Below, one piece after another: positions 53,925 through 63,889 of a stretch of 64,000 nucleotides of DNA (position 1 is its first letter; each line of letters begins with the position of its first letter). The translations under genes and the position numbers were made by a program. This stretch comes from F-183 sp964627455 (GTDB lineage: Bacteria; Acidobacteriota; Terriglobia; Bryobacterales; Bryobacteraceae). Location of the stretch: positions 25,658 to 89,657 of the forward strand of contig CAZVKC010000030.1 in the NCBI GenBank assembly GCA_964627455.1, read 5' to 3'. A model generated the notes under the pieces. That model did not search any database. It had not been told where the DNA came from and worked only from the letters and a program-made list of their open reading frames with translations.

Positions 53925-54520
53925 ATGATTGATGCGGGTATGCAGAAGCGGCGGCGGATTCTGGTGCTGTGTACCGGGAACTCGGCGCGGAGCCAGATGG
54001 GGGAAGGGCTGTTCCGGCATGAGGGCGGCGGGGAGTGGGAGGTAGAGAGCGCGGGTANNNNNNNNNNNNNNNNNNNNNNNNNNNNNNNNNNNNNNNNNNN
54101 NNNNNNNNNNNNNNNNNNNNNNNNNNNNNNNNNNNNNNNNNNNNNNNNNNNNNNNNNGAAGGGCTGTTCCGGCATGAGGGCGGCGGGGAGTGGGAGGTAG
54201 AGAGCGCGGGTACGCGGCCGAGCCTGGTGCGGCCGGAGGCGATTGCGGTGATGCGGGAGATCGGGATCGATATCTCGGGGCACAGGTCCAAGAGCGTGGA
54301 CGAGTTTGCGGGGCAGGGGTTCGATTACGTGGTGACGGTGTGCGATAACGCGCGGGATGTTTGCCCGGTGTTTCCGGCGGGGACGGTGCGGGTCCACTGG
54401 AGCTTTGAGGATCCGGCGGCGGTGGAGGGGGATGAGGAGGTGCGGCTCGAGTCGTTTCGGCGGATCCGTGACCAGATTCATGGGAGAGTTCGAGAGTTCT
54501 TTGCGGCGGGTTTGCGGTGA
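53925..54520 (+). CDS. arsC: Arsenate reductase ArsC, low-molecular-weight phosphatase type (broken by an assembly gap)
   Basis: The gene is split by 100 N at 54058-54157, but the 55 bases on either side are the same and collapse into one frame (EVESAG-TRPSLVRP), giving about 146 residues. ILVLCTGNSARSQMGEGLF has the catalytic CX5R loop, and VVTVCDNARDVCPVF carries the two further redox cysteines. This is the thioredoxin-coupled type (pI258-like) reducing arsenate to arsenite. The start is ATG 53925 (GGAGG upstream) or 53940. It is divergent from arsD-arsA. The arsenite formed needs an efflux pump not seen here. Confidence 0.9.
54058..54157. other. Assembly gap (100 N) with duplicated 55-base flanks
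   Basis: The 55 bases at 54003-54057 are repeated at 54158-54212. This is the same pattern, and the same overlap length, as the gap at 22199, and indicates untrimmed contig ends rather than missing DNA. Confidence 0.9.
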
Positions 54521-54544
54521 TTGCGGCGTTTGCGCCGGCGTGCG

Positions 54545-55708
54545 TCAGTCCTTTGTGGGGGGACGCCAGGCGGGCCAGCGCGATGGACGACCGCTCGGAC
54601 CTCCGATGGAGGAGATGCCGCTGCCGTCGGAGTTCATGAGGCACAACTGACCGGTGGACGAGTCGCAGAAGAATGCGATGCGTTTCCCGCCGGGTGAGAA
54701 TACGGGATCGGAGGGGTGTCCACCGGTGGTGAGGCGCCGGTGGTTCCGGCTTGCCGGAGGTGGTCCAGTAGTTCGGATCTCGTCGTCCTCGACCCAGACG
54801 AGTTGTCCGCCGGGCACGGCCGGGGACCAGGCAGGAATCTGGCCGGGCGTGAGAAGCGGGCCGGATGCGAAGACGGTAAGTCCGGGGGCGGCGGGGCTTG
54901 CGGCGGCTTCGATGGTGGCCAGGGCGCGGGTTGCCGTGTAGAGTTCGAAGGCGAGCTGGCGGCCTCCGGGTCCGAAGGAGAGGCCGTGGATGGCGGTGTA
55001 GTCGCGATCGGGGAAGGGGCCGGCGAGGTGGAAACCGGATCCGTCGCTGTTGGCGATGGCGATCTGGCTGTTGGCGGCGCGCCCGTTGCGAAACGGCTTG
55101 ACGACAAATGCGATCGTGTCGCCCTGCTCGCCGCCGGCAACGAGTCCGAATGCCGAGGTTTGCGGGAGTTGGGGCCAGCCGCTGGACAGAAGGGTCGCGG
55201 CGCTGCCGCCGGCTTCGGGATGCCTGGGATCGACGGCATGCAGTTGCATCGAACCACGGCCGCCGGGGTTCGAGAGGCAGAGCAAGATGCGGCCCCCGTC
55301 CGCCCATGCCATGGAGTTCGCGTTGTCGCAGGCTTTCACGAGGGAAGAAGATTCGGGAGCGGTGGAGTTCCAGATGTAGACCGTATTGGCGGCGCCTCCC
55401 AGCAAGGCGAGGGCGGTCCCATCGGGTGACCATACCGGGGGATGCGACATCGGGGTGGCGTTGCCCGGGGCTTTGAAGGAGGTCAATTGACGGGGGGTGG
55501 GAGGCTCTGCCTCCAGGTTGACCAGGAACACGTTGTCCACGGCGTTGTCCTGGGCGACGAGAGCGATGGTTCCGGTTCGCGAGTCGAGGGTCCGCTGGGG
55601 GATTCCGGGGGCGGTGCGGACCGAACCGGAGGTTCCGCAGGCCGGGAGGAAGAGGAGGATCCACGCGCAGGAGGCGCAGAAGAGGAGGAAGATGCGGTTT
55701 AGATCCAT
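54545..55708 (-). CDS. Lipoprotein with TolB-like beta-propeller
   Basis: The product is 387 residues from ATG 55708. The N-terminus (FLLFCASCAWILLFLPACGT) has a lipobox LPAC. PD40/WD40-like blades follow with repeating VWSPDGTALALLGG, LSFGPGGRQLAFELYT and VFSPGGKRIAFFCD motifs, the pattern of TolB-type propellers. It probably folds on the outer side of the membrane. No Tol/Pal gene is nearby and its partner is unknown. Confidence 0.78.
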   Translation of the reverse strand: MDLNRIFLLFCASCAWILLFLPACGTSGSVRTAPGIPQRTLDSRTGTIALVAQDNAVDNVFLVNLEAEPPTPRQLTSFKAPGNATPMSHPPVWSPDGTALALLGGAANTVYIWNSTAPESSSLVKACDNANSMAWADGGRILLCLSNPGGRGSMQLHAVDPRHPEAGGSAATLLSSGWPQLPQTSAFGLVAGGEQGDTIAFVVKPFRNGRAANSQIAIANSDGSGFHLAGPFPDRDYTAIHGLSFGPGGRQLAFELYTATRALATIEAAASPAAPGLTVFASGPLLTPGQIPAWSPAVPGGQLVWVEDDEIRTTGPPPASRNHRRLTTGGHPSDPVFSPGGKRIAFFCDSSTGQLCLMNSDGSGISSIGGPSGRPSRWPAWRPPTKD

Positions 55709-55871
55709 GATCACCTGAGAGACCCCATGACGGATCGACGACTCCAGAGTATGCGCGGGAAGCGCCGCGCAGGCTTACACTACCACGACCTGAAGCAGGA
55801 TGGAGGCTGCTGTTCCCCGGTGAGGCGGATGCGGCATGACGACGGCTTGATGGGCGTATACAATTGACCAC

Positions 55872-57017
55872 ATGCTTTCTCGACGGCGACAGTTCCTGAT
55901 GACGATGCTTGGGGCTTCTGCGGCGGCGGCAGTTGCGCAACAGCAGCAGCCACAACAGGAGGCTCCGGCGCGGAAGCCTTTGGACCTCGCGGATTTTGAG
56001 CCGCGGAGCGAGTTGGTGGTTGCGGAGACGAAGATCGAGCGGGCGCGGTATCCGGTGATCGACGTGCATTCGCACCTGGCGGGGCGCGCGGCGTGGAAGC
56101 CGGAGGAGTTGATTGCGGTGATGGATCGACGCAATCTGCGGACGCTGGTGAATCTCACGGGCGGCGTGGGTCCGAAGTTGAAGGAAGGCGTGGAGAAGTT
56201 CGACCGCGGATTTCCCGGGCGTTTTTTGAGTTTCACCGAGCCTTCGTATACGCGGGTGAATGAGCCGGGTTATGCGAAGATGCAGGCGGACCTGATACAA
56301 CAGGCGAAGAATGACGGCGCTCGCGGGTTGAAGGTGGTGAAGCGGCTGGGGCTGGTGGTTCGCGATGCGGGCGGCAAGCTGGTCAAGGTGGATGATGCGA
56401 GGTTCGACCCGATGTGGGATGCGGCGGGTCAACTGGGATTGCCGGTGGCGATTCATGTGTCGGATCCGGCGGCGTTCTTCAAGCCGATCGACCGGTTCAA
56501 CGAGCGTTTCGAGGAGTTGAACAATCATCCCGACTGGTCGTTCCACGGCAAGGACTTTCCGAGCAACGAGGAGTTGCTGGATGCGCGGGACCGGGTGATT
56601 GCGCGGCATCCGAAGACGACGTTCGTGGTGCTGCACGTGGGGAATTTTGCGGAGAACCTGGCGCATGTAAGCCAGCGGCTGGACCGGTTCCCGAACATGC
56701 AGGTGGAGATCGGGGCGCGGATCGGGGAGTTGGGGCGGCAGCCTCGGGCTGCGCGGAAGTTTTTCGACCGGTATCAGGACCGGATCCTGTTCGGGACGGA
56801 TGCGACGCCGAATGGATTTCAGACGCCGCAGCAGTTGTACGGGGACGAACTGTACCAGATTTATTTCCGGTTCCTGGAGACCGAGGACGAGTATTTCGAC
56901 TATGCGCCGGCGAAGGTCCCGCCGCAGGGGCGGTGGAAGATCTATGGACTGGGATTGCCGGATACGATCCTGAAGAAGGTCTATCATCAGAACGCAGAGC
57001 GGGTCCTGCACCTGTGA
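55872..57017 (+). CDS. Tat-exported amidohydrolase (amidohydrolase_2 family)
   Basis: The product is 381 residues. The start RRRQFLMTMLGASAAAAVAQ is a Tat signal; Gln/Pro-rich residues follow. YPVIDVHSHLAGR gives the first metal ligands (HxH), GLPVAIHVSDP and VVLHVGNFAEN the next histidines, and ILFGTDATPNGF the final catalytic Asp. These are the positions of metal-dependent amidohydrolase_2 enzymes (decarboxylases/hydrolases of small cyclic or aromatic substrates). The exact substrate cannot be read. It stands alone before the kinase gene. Confidence 0.85.
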   Translation: MLSRRRQFLMTMLGASAAAAVAQQQQPQQEAPARKPLDLADFEPRSELVVAETKIERARYPVIDVHSHLAGRAAWKPEELIAVMDRRNLRTLVNLTGGVGPKLKEGVEKFDRGFPGRFLSFTEPSYTRVNEPGYAKMQADLIQQAKNDGARGLKVVKRLGLVVRDAGGKLVKVDDARFDPMWDAAGQLGLPVAIHVSDPAAFFKPIDRFNERFEELNNHPDWSFHGKDFPSNEELLDARDRVIARHPKTTFVVLHVGNFAENLAHVSQRLDRFPNMQVEIGARIGELGRQPRAARKFFDRYQDRILFGTDATPNGFQTPQQLYGDELYQIYFRFLETEDEYFDYAPAKVPPQGRWKIYGLGLPDTILKKVYHQNAERVLHL

Positions 57018-57104
57018 TTTGGAGACCTCGGCATTGTCCCAGCGGCGAAAACCTCGTATTTCTGGGACACTTGACACAGAGAAGACTTCAAGGGACTCTT
57101 CGCC

Positions 57105-60100
57105 ATGTCTGACCAAGATGGCACAACTCCCACACTAAGCAAAGAACAACTGGTTTCGTTCGTAAGGCATCTCCCCTTCGCGGTGGCGATGTTCGACCGC
57201 GACCTGCGGTACCTGCAGGCGAGCGACCGGTGGATCCAGAACTACAAGCTGGCGCAGGACCTGACGGGCAGGTCCATGTACGAGGTGTATCCGGAGATGC
57301 CGGATCACTGGCGGGATCTGCATCGACGGGCGCTTGCGGGCGAGACGCTGAGCGGCGAGGATGAACGGGTCGCCTTCGACGACGGGAGAGTCCACTGGGC
57401 GCGGTGGGAGATCCGGCCGTGGGGGCAGAGGGACGGCTTACCCGAAGGGATTCTGATCTTCACGGAGGACATCACGGATCGCAAGTCCGCCGAGTTGGCG
57501 GTCAAGGCGAGCGAAGAGCGCTTAAGGCGGGCGCTGGAGACAGACGCGGTGGGGGTTCTCTTCCTGAATCAGGACGGGGCGCTGGTGGACGCGAACGATG
57601 TCTATTTCGGCATGACCGGGTATACGAGAGCGGAGTTCGCGGAGAAGAGGCTCACGTGGCGGGATCTGACCCCGCCCGAGTGGATCGCCGCGAGCGAAGA
57701 GCAGATGGAGAAGCTGGCGCGCACGGGGCGGCTGGGTCCATATGAGAAGGAGACCGTCTTAAAGGATGGGTCGCGCCGGTGGATGCTGTTTGCCGGGCGG
57801 GATTTGGGGAATGGGACGGTTGTCGAGTATTGCTTTGACGTCACGGACCGGAAGCTTGCGGAACATGCGCTGCAGAAGAGGGAATCGCAGTTGCATGCGG
57901 CGTTGGAGGCGATGACGGACGCCGTATTCATTTCGGACACGGAAGGGCGTTTCATCGAGCTGAACGAGGCGTTCGCGACGTTCCACAAGTTCCGGTCGAA
58001 GGACGAGTGCGCCAGGACGCTTGCCGAATATCCGGCAATCGTCAGCGTGATCCAGCCGAACGGGGAGGCGCTCCGATTCGAGGATTGGGCGGTTCCGCGG
58101 GCGCTGCGGGGTGAGTCGGCGAGGAACGCCGAGTATTCTCTGGAACGAAAGGACACGGGCGAGCGGTGGGTCGGGAGCTTCAATTTTGCGCCCATCCGTG
58201 ACCGGGATGGCGTGATCACGGGGTCGGTGGTCGTCGGGCGTGACATCACGGAGCAGAAGAAGGCGGAGCAGGCGCTGCGGGAGAGTGAGCAGTGGCTGCG
58301 GCTCGCGCTGCAAGCTTCGTCGGCGGGGGCATGGACGCTGGATCTGAGGAACCGCGCGGTGGTGTGGGACGAGCGATCGCGGGTGCTGTTCGGCGTGGCG
58401 CCGGGGCGGCCCGCGAACTTCGGCATTGCGCTCCAGCGCATTCACCAGGAAGACGTGGCGAAGGTGGAGTCGAGGCTTCTGGAGATGCGGGATCGTGCGG
58501 GCGATGACGAGTGGAACCTGGAGTTCCGCACGGTGGGGGAGGAGGACGGGCGGGTCCGCTGGGTACAGGCGCTCGGGCGCGCGGAACGGGATGCGCAGGG
58601 GCGGATGATCCGGATGGACGGCATCAACCTGGACATCACCGCCCGGAAAGAAGCCGAGCAGGCGCTGCGGATCAGCGAAGAGCGGTACAGGACGCTGGTG
58701 GAGCAGGCATCCGACGGGATCATCCTGCACGATGCGCGGGGGCGGCTGCTGGATGTCAACCGCGCCGCTTGCGAAAGCCTTGGTTATTCCCGCGAGGAAC
58801 TGCTGGGGCTGGTGGTGTTCGATATCGCGACGGAGATCGACCGTGCCGCGGCGGAGGCGGAGTGGGCGAGTGCGGCGCCAGGAGAGAGCACAACTGTGAG
58901 GACCCTGTGGCGGAAGCAGGACGGCTCGCAGTTTCCGGTGGAGGTCAGGCGGAGCGTGTTCCTGCGCGGCGGGGAGCGGTTTCTGCTGGCGATCGTGCGA
59001 AACCTGTCGGAGCGAACGGCCGCGCTGGAGGCGCTGCATCAGGCAAACCGGCAGTACCGGGACCTGGTGGAGAACAGTCCCGACGGCATCGCGCGGTTCG
59101 ACCGGCACGGCCGGTATTTGTTCGTGAACCGGAAGATCGCGGAGTTCGGCAGGCGGGAGATTTCGGACTTCGAGGGGAAGTCCATCGGAACTGTTGCGGC
59201 GCCGGACAGCGAGAGTTGGGCGAAACTGCTCGAACAGGTTGTGGCAACGGGCCGGGGTGAGGTCCGCGAGTTTTGTTTTCCAGCCGAGGAACGGAAGCCG
59301 GAGTTGTGGCTGCGGATCCGATTCGCGCCGGAGATCGGGCCCGGCGGACGGGTGCAGTCGGTGCTGATGATTGCGACGGACATCACGGAACAGCGGCATC
59401 TGGAAACGCTCGCGAAGGAACGGGAGTCGATCATCGCGGCATTGTTCGATACGGCGGCGCAGGCGATTCTGGCGGTGGACCTGGAGGGGAGGATTCAACT
59501 GGCGAATCGCATGGCGGCGGACCAGTTCGGGTACGACGCCGATGCGTTGATCGGGATGGCGATCGAGGAACTGTTACCGCAGCCCGTTCGGGTGAAGCAC
59601 GAGCAATTCCGGCGGAAGTTCCAGGAGAATGGCAGCCAGAGGCAAATGGGAATAAACCAGGACCTGCGGGCGAGGCGGAAGGACGGGACGACGTTTCCGG
59701 TGGAGGTCAGCCTGAGCCAGGTCCAAACCGGCAAGGGAATTCTGACGGTCAGTTTCGTGAGCGACATCTCGGAGCGGAAGAAACAGGAAGCCGCCCTGCG
59801 AGAGCGGGAGGCGGAACTTCGCCGTTTGAGCATGGCGCTGGTCACTGCGGACGAAGATGCGGCGCGGTTGATTGCGATGGAACTGCACGACGACATCACG
59901 CAGAGGCTGGCGCTGGCTTCCGTCGAACTGGGGCGGAGCGCGACAGCGGCAGCGGCGACGGAGGAAACCCTGCGGGAGGCGGCGCGCTCGTGCCAGGCGC
60001 GGATGCTGGAGATTTCGGAAGGAATCCGCAGGATCGCCCACCGGATGCATCCGGCGATTCTGGACGACCTGGGATTGAGCGCGGCGTTGGAAGGGTTATG

Positions 60101-60479
60101 CTTCGACCTGCAGGAAGTGGGTTCGCTGCGCGTACACTACCAATCGCGGGGAGTTCCGGAGACGGTCGATCCGGCGGTATCGGCGTGCTTGTACCGCGTT
60201 TGCCAGGAGAGTTTGCGGAACATCGCCAAACATGCCAATGCAGACGAAGTGAATGTCGTGCTGGAGGGAGACGCCGACGAACTGCAGTTGACGATCATCG
60301 ACAGCGGCGTGGGTTTCGACACGACATTACGCCAGCCGGGCCTGGGGCTGTACAGTATGCGGGAACGCGTGGGCTTGATCCGGGGAACGATCACGATCGA
60401 CTCGCTGCGTGGTGAGGGTACACGGGTGGTGGTGCGGGCGCCGGTCACGCTGGAGAAAGCACAAGGCCTTCCCCGGTGA
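57105..60479 (+). CDS. Multi-PAS sensor histidine kinase (NarL-type HisKA_3)
   Basis: The product is 1124 residues without a membrane helix, so it senses inside the cell. About seven PAS/PAC units follow one another, each ending in a D-I-T/S-x-R/Q motif (ITDRKSAELAVKASEERLR, VTDRKLAEHALQKRE, ITEQKKAEQALRESE, ITARKEAEQALRISEERY, LSERTAALEAL, ITEQRHLETLAKE, ISERKKQEAAL). Then comes HisKA_3 with the phospho-accepting His in AMELHDDITQRLALASVEL near residue 927. HATPase motifs are NIAKHANADEVN, IDSGVGFD, GLGLYSMRERV and GEGTRVVV. Such kinases act on NarL-type regulators. No response regulator gene is adjacent. Confidence 0.92.
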   Translation: MSDQDGTTPTLSKEQLVSFVRHLPFAVAMFDRDLRYLQASDRWIQNYKLAQDLTGRSMYEVYPEMPDHWRDLHRRALAGETLSGEDERVAFDDGRVHWARWEIRPWGQRDGLPEGILIFTEDITDRKSAELAVKASEERLRRALETDAVGVLFLNQDGALVDANDVYFGMTGYTRAEFAEKRLTWRDLTPPEWIAASEEQMEKLARTGRLGPYEKETVLKDGSRRWMLFAGRDLGNGTVVEYCFDVTDRKLAEHALQKRESQLHAALEAMTDAVFISDTEGRFIELNEAFATFHKFRSKDECARTLAEYPAIVSVIQPNGEALRFEDWAVPRALRGESARNAEYSLERKDTGERWVGSFNFAPIRDRDGVITGSVVVGRDITEQKKAEQALRESEQWLRLALQASSAGAWTLDLRNRAVVWDERSRVLFGVAPGRPANFGIALQRIHQEDVAKVESRLLEMRDRAGDDEWNLEFRTVGEEDGRVRWVQALGRAERDAQGRMIRMDGINLDITARKEAEQALRISEERYRTLVEQASDGIILHDARGRLLDVNRAACESLGYSREELLGLVVFDIATEIDRAAAEAEWASAAPGESTTVRTLWRKQDGSQFPVEVRRSVFLRGGERFLLAIVRNLSERTAALEALHQANRQYRDLVENSPDGIARFDRHGRYLFVNRKIAEFGRREISDFEGKSIGTVAAPDSESWAKLLEQVVATGRGEVREFCFPAEERKPELWLRIRFAPEIGPGGRVQSVLMIATDITEQRHLETLAKERESIIAALFDTAAQAILAVDLEGRIQLANRMAADQFGYDADALIGMAIEELLPQPVRVKHEQFRRKFQENGSQRQMGINQDLRARRKDGTTFPVEVSLSQVQTGKGILTVSFVSDISERKKQEAALREREAELRRLSMALVTADEDAARLIAMELHDDITQRLALASVELGRSATAAAATEETLREAARSCQARMLEISEGIRRIAHRMHPAILDDLGLSAALEGLCFDLQEVGSLRVHYQSRGVPETVDPAVSACLYRVCQESLRNIAKHANADEVNVVLEGDADELQLTIIDSGVGFDTTLRQPGLGLYSMRERVGLIRGTITIDSLRGEGTRVVVRAPVTLEKAQGLPR

Positions 60480-60488
60480 GGGAAGGCC
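60465..60488. terminator. Hairpin between the converging kinase and receptor genes
   Basis: GGCCTTCCC (60465-60473) pairs with GGGAAGGCC (60480-60488) around CGGTGA, which contains the kinase stop codon. The two genes converge, so it can serve both transcripts. T-runs are short, and termination is therefore not certain. Confidence 0.5.
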
Positions 60489-60511
60489 CTGCGTAGTGCG
60501 GTTGCAGTTCG

Positions 60512-63500
60512 TTAGAACGACAGGCGGAGACCAAAGCGCATGGTGCGCTGCTGCGCGAGCCCGTTGGGGTTCGTGCTGGTGATCGCCATGAAGTTCGCCG
60601 GCGCGGAGACGTTCGAGTTGGGAACGTTCAACGTCGGGGTGTTGGTCCAGTTCAGCGCTTCGCCGCGGAACTGGAGGTTGATACGTTCGGTGACGTTGAA
60701 GCTGCGGAAGATGCCGAGGTTCGAGAGGACGGTGATGGGTCCACGAACTTCGTTCAGCCCCATGTTGCCGAAGCGGACTTCGGAGACAGCTTTGAACGCC
60801 GAAGGATCGATGAAGGGATTGCCGAGTCCGACGCCGCCGAGGGTGCGGACTTCGCCGACGCGATCGGCCACCTGCTGGTTGGCAGGAGCATTGAGCGTGG
60901 ATCCATCAGCAGACACGATGAACGGACGGCCGGTGTAGAACTGCAGGGTCGGGTTGATCTGCCATCCACCGAGGATCTTCGACGGCACGCCATTCTGGGC
61001 CCACATCTTGCCCTTGCCGAACGGAAGTTCGATGTTGGAGGCGAAGCTGACGGAATGGGTGCGGTCGAAGTCGGTGACCGATTGGTTCTTGGAGAACTGG
61101 CTCGGCACATAGAAGCGAAGACCGACGTCGGAGTTGCCGGCGTTGATGCCTTCGGAGCGCGACAGCGTGTAGTTGAAGGTGAAGAACACCCCGTTCGACA
61201 TACGCTTCGTCACGTTGGTCTGCCAGCCTTTGTAGCTCTGGTTCGCCATCGGGATGAAGAAGTTGCGATCGACGGTGACGCCGAACTGGCCGAAGAGCGG
61301 ACGTCCCGCGACGCCGGCGCCGGGGACGATGCCGGCGTTGAGATTGAAGTAGGTCAACGCCTGGCGCACCGAATGCGTGCCGACAAAGCCGGTCTGAACC
61401 GTCATGCCGAAACCGATTTCCCGCTGCATCGTGATGTTGTAGGACTCGATGTAGCCGCGCTTGAAATCTCCCGGCATCAGGGAGTTCGTGGAGATCGTAT
61501 TGGGGATGCTGATGGTTCCCTTGGTGACATCCGGGAAGGTGACCGACGGAATTCCGGTGGCGAACGTCACAGCCTGTCCCGCGCCATTGACTGGCGAGAC
61601 GAAGCTGTTCGGCTGGATGTACTCGTCCACAATCACTGCCGGATACGGACTGCGTAGCGGACGGCTGAGCGGGTAGGGATCGTTGGTGATGCCGAAGCCC
61701 GCGCGGAAGACCATCTTGTCGGTGGCGCGGTAGGCGAGGCCGATGCGGGGCGCCCACTGGATGGCGGCTGCTTTGGTGCCGGCGTCACGTGGGATGTCGC
61801 CGCGGCCGCCGAGCAGCACCTTGTTGGTCGCCGCGTCATAGCGTTCGATGCCGAATTCCCCGCGATTCATGATCGGGTAGTGTTCGGCGCGGAGGCCGAT
61901 GGTCATCGTCAACTTGCGCGTGACGGTCCAGTTGTCGCGAATGAAGTAGCCTTGCTGGAACTCGCGCGTGCGCATCGGATCGTAGAACTGATACGACTTG
62001 CCGACCTGGCCGGGGAGCCCCAGCAGGAACGCCGCCCAGGAGTTGTTCTGGTTGAGAGCCGGCGCCGAAACAGCGTTGAAGCCTTCACCCGCGGAACCGT
62101 TCAGGCCGGTGAGTCCGTTGACGAAGTTGAAGCCGCCGCGCGGCGAGTAGCTGCCGATTTCCGGTTGCCAGTGATTCATCTGGTGGTGGATGTAATCGAC
62201 GCCGAAACGGATGTTGTGGGCGCCTTTGGTCCAGTTGAAGTTCGCCGCGTAGGTGTAGACGCGGTCGTTGCGTTCCACCGGGCTCCAGTTATTGGTGTTG
62301 CCGAGCGAGGTGAAGCCGGAGATGTTGAAGATCGGGAAGCCGGACTGGCGGATATCGGGGCCGTTGGTGCCGGGGATCTTCAGGACATCGGAGCCGATGT
62401 TCTTGCCGTAGTCGGGGCCCTGCGTGTCGTGGTGCATGAGCGTCCCGCCGTAGTTGGCGTCGAAGATGAGGGTCGGACTGATGACGTAGCTGACGCCTCC
62501 ACCGAAGACGTCGGTCTTGTTGTGGCCGGTGCCGATGCCGGCCGCGCCTGCCGCGCCGCCAGGATAGCCGCCGAGCGCTTCACCGAGCGGAGCGCCGGAC
62601 GAGACCGGAGCGATCATGACGCTGTACTTGCCGAACACGTTCGTCTTGGAGTTCGGAGTCCAGTTCATCTTGCCGTCGACCATGTCGCGCTTGAAGTAGT
62701 ACGGCGCGGAGGCGAAGAAGTTGTTCAACTGGCCGGATCCGGTATTGGGTCCGGGGATCATCTTCTGCAGGGTCAGCGCCGATTGCGACATGCGCGCAAC
62801 AGGAATCTGATTGTTGGCGAACGGTGTGCGATTGCGGCCGTTGGGAGTTCCAGTGAGCGGATCGTAGATGGTGGCGAGGCCGTTGAAGTTGCCGTCGCGG
62901 ATCTGCTGGATCGGGACGCTGAGAAGTCCGTTGCCGCGTTCGGCGGTGGTGGTGCCTTCCCAGGACGTAAAGAAGAACAGCTTGTCCTTCTTGATGGGGC
63001 CGCCGAAGGTGCCGCCGTACTGGTTGTCGATACGCTGCGGGATGTTCGGACCGGCGGGCGTATTGGGATTGAAGAAGAGGTTCTTCGCGCCCCAGATGTG
63101 GTTCGAGTGGTACTCGAAGAGGACGCCCTTGTACTGGTTGGTGCCGGACTTGGTGATGACCGATACCGCGGCGCCGCCGGACATGCCCTGTTCCGCGTCG
63201 AAGTTATTGGTCGACATGTTCACCGTTTCGATGGATTCGATCGGCGGGATGTAGAGCGCGTGGTGCGGCAGCCAGGTGAACACCGACGCCGCGCCGTCGA
63301 TGCGGGTGTTGTTGTTGTTGCGCGACGCGCCGTTGACGTTGGAGGTCAGCGCGCGGGCGGGGCTATCGGTGGAGGCGTTCTGAAATTCAGCGGGTGTGGA
63401 TCCGGGAAGGAAGTCCATCATCGACTGGAAATTGCGATAGCCGCCAATGGCGATCTGGGTGAGTTGTTTCGAGCCGATGTCGGTGTGGAGATCCGACTTG

Positions 63501-63889
63501 TCTGCCTGGAGCTGGGCGACTTCGGCGCCGACGGTGACTGTTTCGGTGAGGTTGCCGACCTTGAGCGGAGCGTCGACGCGGATGATGTTGTTCGCCTGAA
63601 TTTCAACGTCCTTCACTTCGAAGGCAGAGAAACCCGCGGCAGCGATCTTCAGGTTGTAGGTCCCGGGTGGGATGTTGCGGAAGTCATAGGCGCCGCGTTC
63701 GTCAGTCTTCTGATCGACGGTGTAGCCGGTTGCTTTGTTACTGATCGTGACCGTTGCTCCGACGACAGCGCCCTGCTGCGGATCGGTTACGGTTCCAACC
63801 AGGTTTCCATAGAGAATTTGAGCATGTGCCGGCAAGGTGGCTACGCATAGCGCTACCAGGACCAGCACAAACGCGCGAAACAGCCTCAT
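60512..63889 (-). CDS. TonB-dependent receptor with carboxypeptidase-regulatory-like domain (Oar-like)
   Basis: The product is 1125 residues. A signal peptide (LVLVALCVATLPAHA) is followed by a CarboxypepD_reg-like beta-sandwich (residues 25-105, LVGTVTDPQQGAVVGATVTI and FRNIPPGTYNLKIAAAGF). The plug region has NVNGASRNNNNTRIDGAASV and YIPPIESIETVNMSTNNFDA. The long beta-barrel ends with a terminal Phe (MRFGLRLSF), as in outer membrane proteins. Such Oar-like receptors are strongly expanded in Acidobacteriota, and probably take up large or sugar substrates with TonB/ExbBD. No SusD-like partner is present. Confidence 0.92.
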   Translation of the reverse strand: MRLFRAFVLVLVALCVATLPAHAQILYGNLVGTVTDPQQGAVVGATVTISNKATGYTVDQKTDERGAYDFRNIPPGTYNLKIAAAGFSAFEVKDVEIQANNIIRVDAPLKVGNLTETVTVGAEVAQLQADKSDLHTDIGSKQLTQIAIGGYRNFQSMMDFLPGSTPAEFQNASTDSPARALTSNVNGASRNNNNTRIDGAASVFTWLPHHALYIPPIESIETVNMSTNNFDAEQGMSGGAAVSVITKSGTNQYKGVLFEYHSNHIWGAKNLFFNPNTPAGPNIPQRIDNQYGGTFGGPIKKDKLFFFTSWEGTTTAERGNGLLSVPIQQIRDGNFNGLATIYDPLTGTPNGRNRTPFANNQIPVARMSQSALTLQKMIPGPNTGSGQLNNFFASAPYYFKRDMVDGKMNWTPNSKTNVFGKYSVMIAPVSSGAPLGEALGGYPGGAAGAAGIGTGHNKTDVFGGGVSYVISPTLIFDANYGGTLMHHDTQGPDYGKNIGSDVLKIPGTNGPDIRQSGFPIFNISGFTSLGNTNNWSPVERNDRVYTYAANFNWTKGAHNIRFGVDYIHHQMNHWQPEIGSYSPRGGFNFVNGLTGLNGSAGEGFNAVSAPALNQNNSWAAFLLGLPGQVGKSYQFYDPMRTREFQQGYFIRDNWTVTRKLTMTIGLRAEHYPIMNRGEFGIERYDAATNKVLLGGRGDIPRDAGTKAAAIQWAPRIGLAYRATDKMVFRAGFGITNDPYPLSRPLRSPYPAVIVDEYIQPNSFVSPVNGAGQAVTFATGIPSVTFPDVTKGTISIPNTISTNSLMPGDFKRGYIESYNITMQREIGFGMTVQTGFVGTHSVRQALTYFNLNAGIVPGAGVAGRPLFGQFGVTVDRNFFIPMANQSYKGWQTNVTKRMSNGVFFTFNYTLSRSEGINAGNSDVGLRFYVPSQFSKNQSVTDFDRTHSVSFASNIELPFGKGKMWAQNGVPSKILGGWQINPTLQFYTGRPFIVSADGSTLNAPANQQVADRVGEVRTLGGVGLGNPFIDPSAFKAVSEVRFGNMGLNEVRGPITVLSNLGIFRSFNVTERINLQFRGEALNWTNTPTLNVPNSNVSAPANFMAITSTNPNGLAQQRTMRFGLRLSF

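Noticed and set aside
53925..54520. arsC as a pseudogene with an internal duplication
   Set aside because: The duplicated 55 bases are on both sides of an N gap and match the pattern at the other gap; collapsing restores a normal ArsC.
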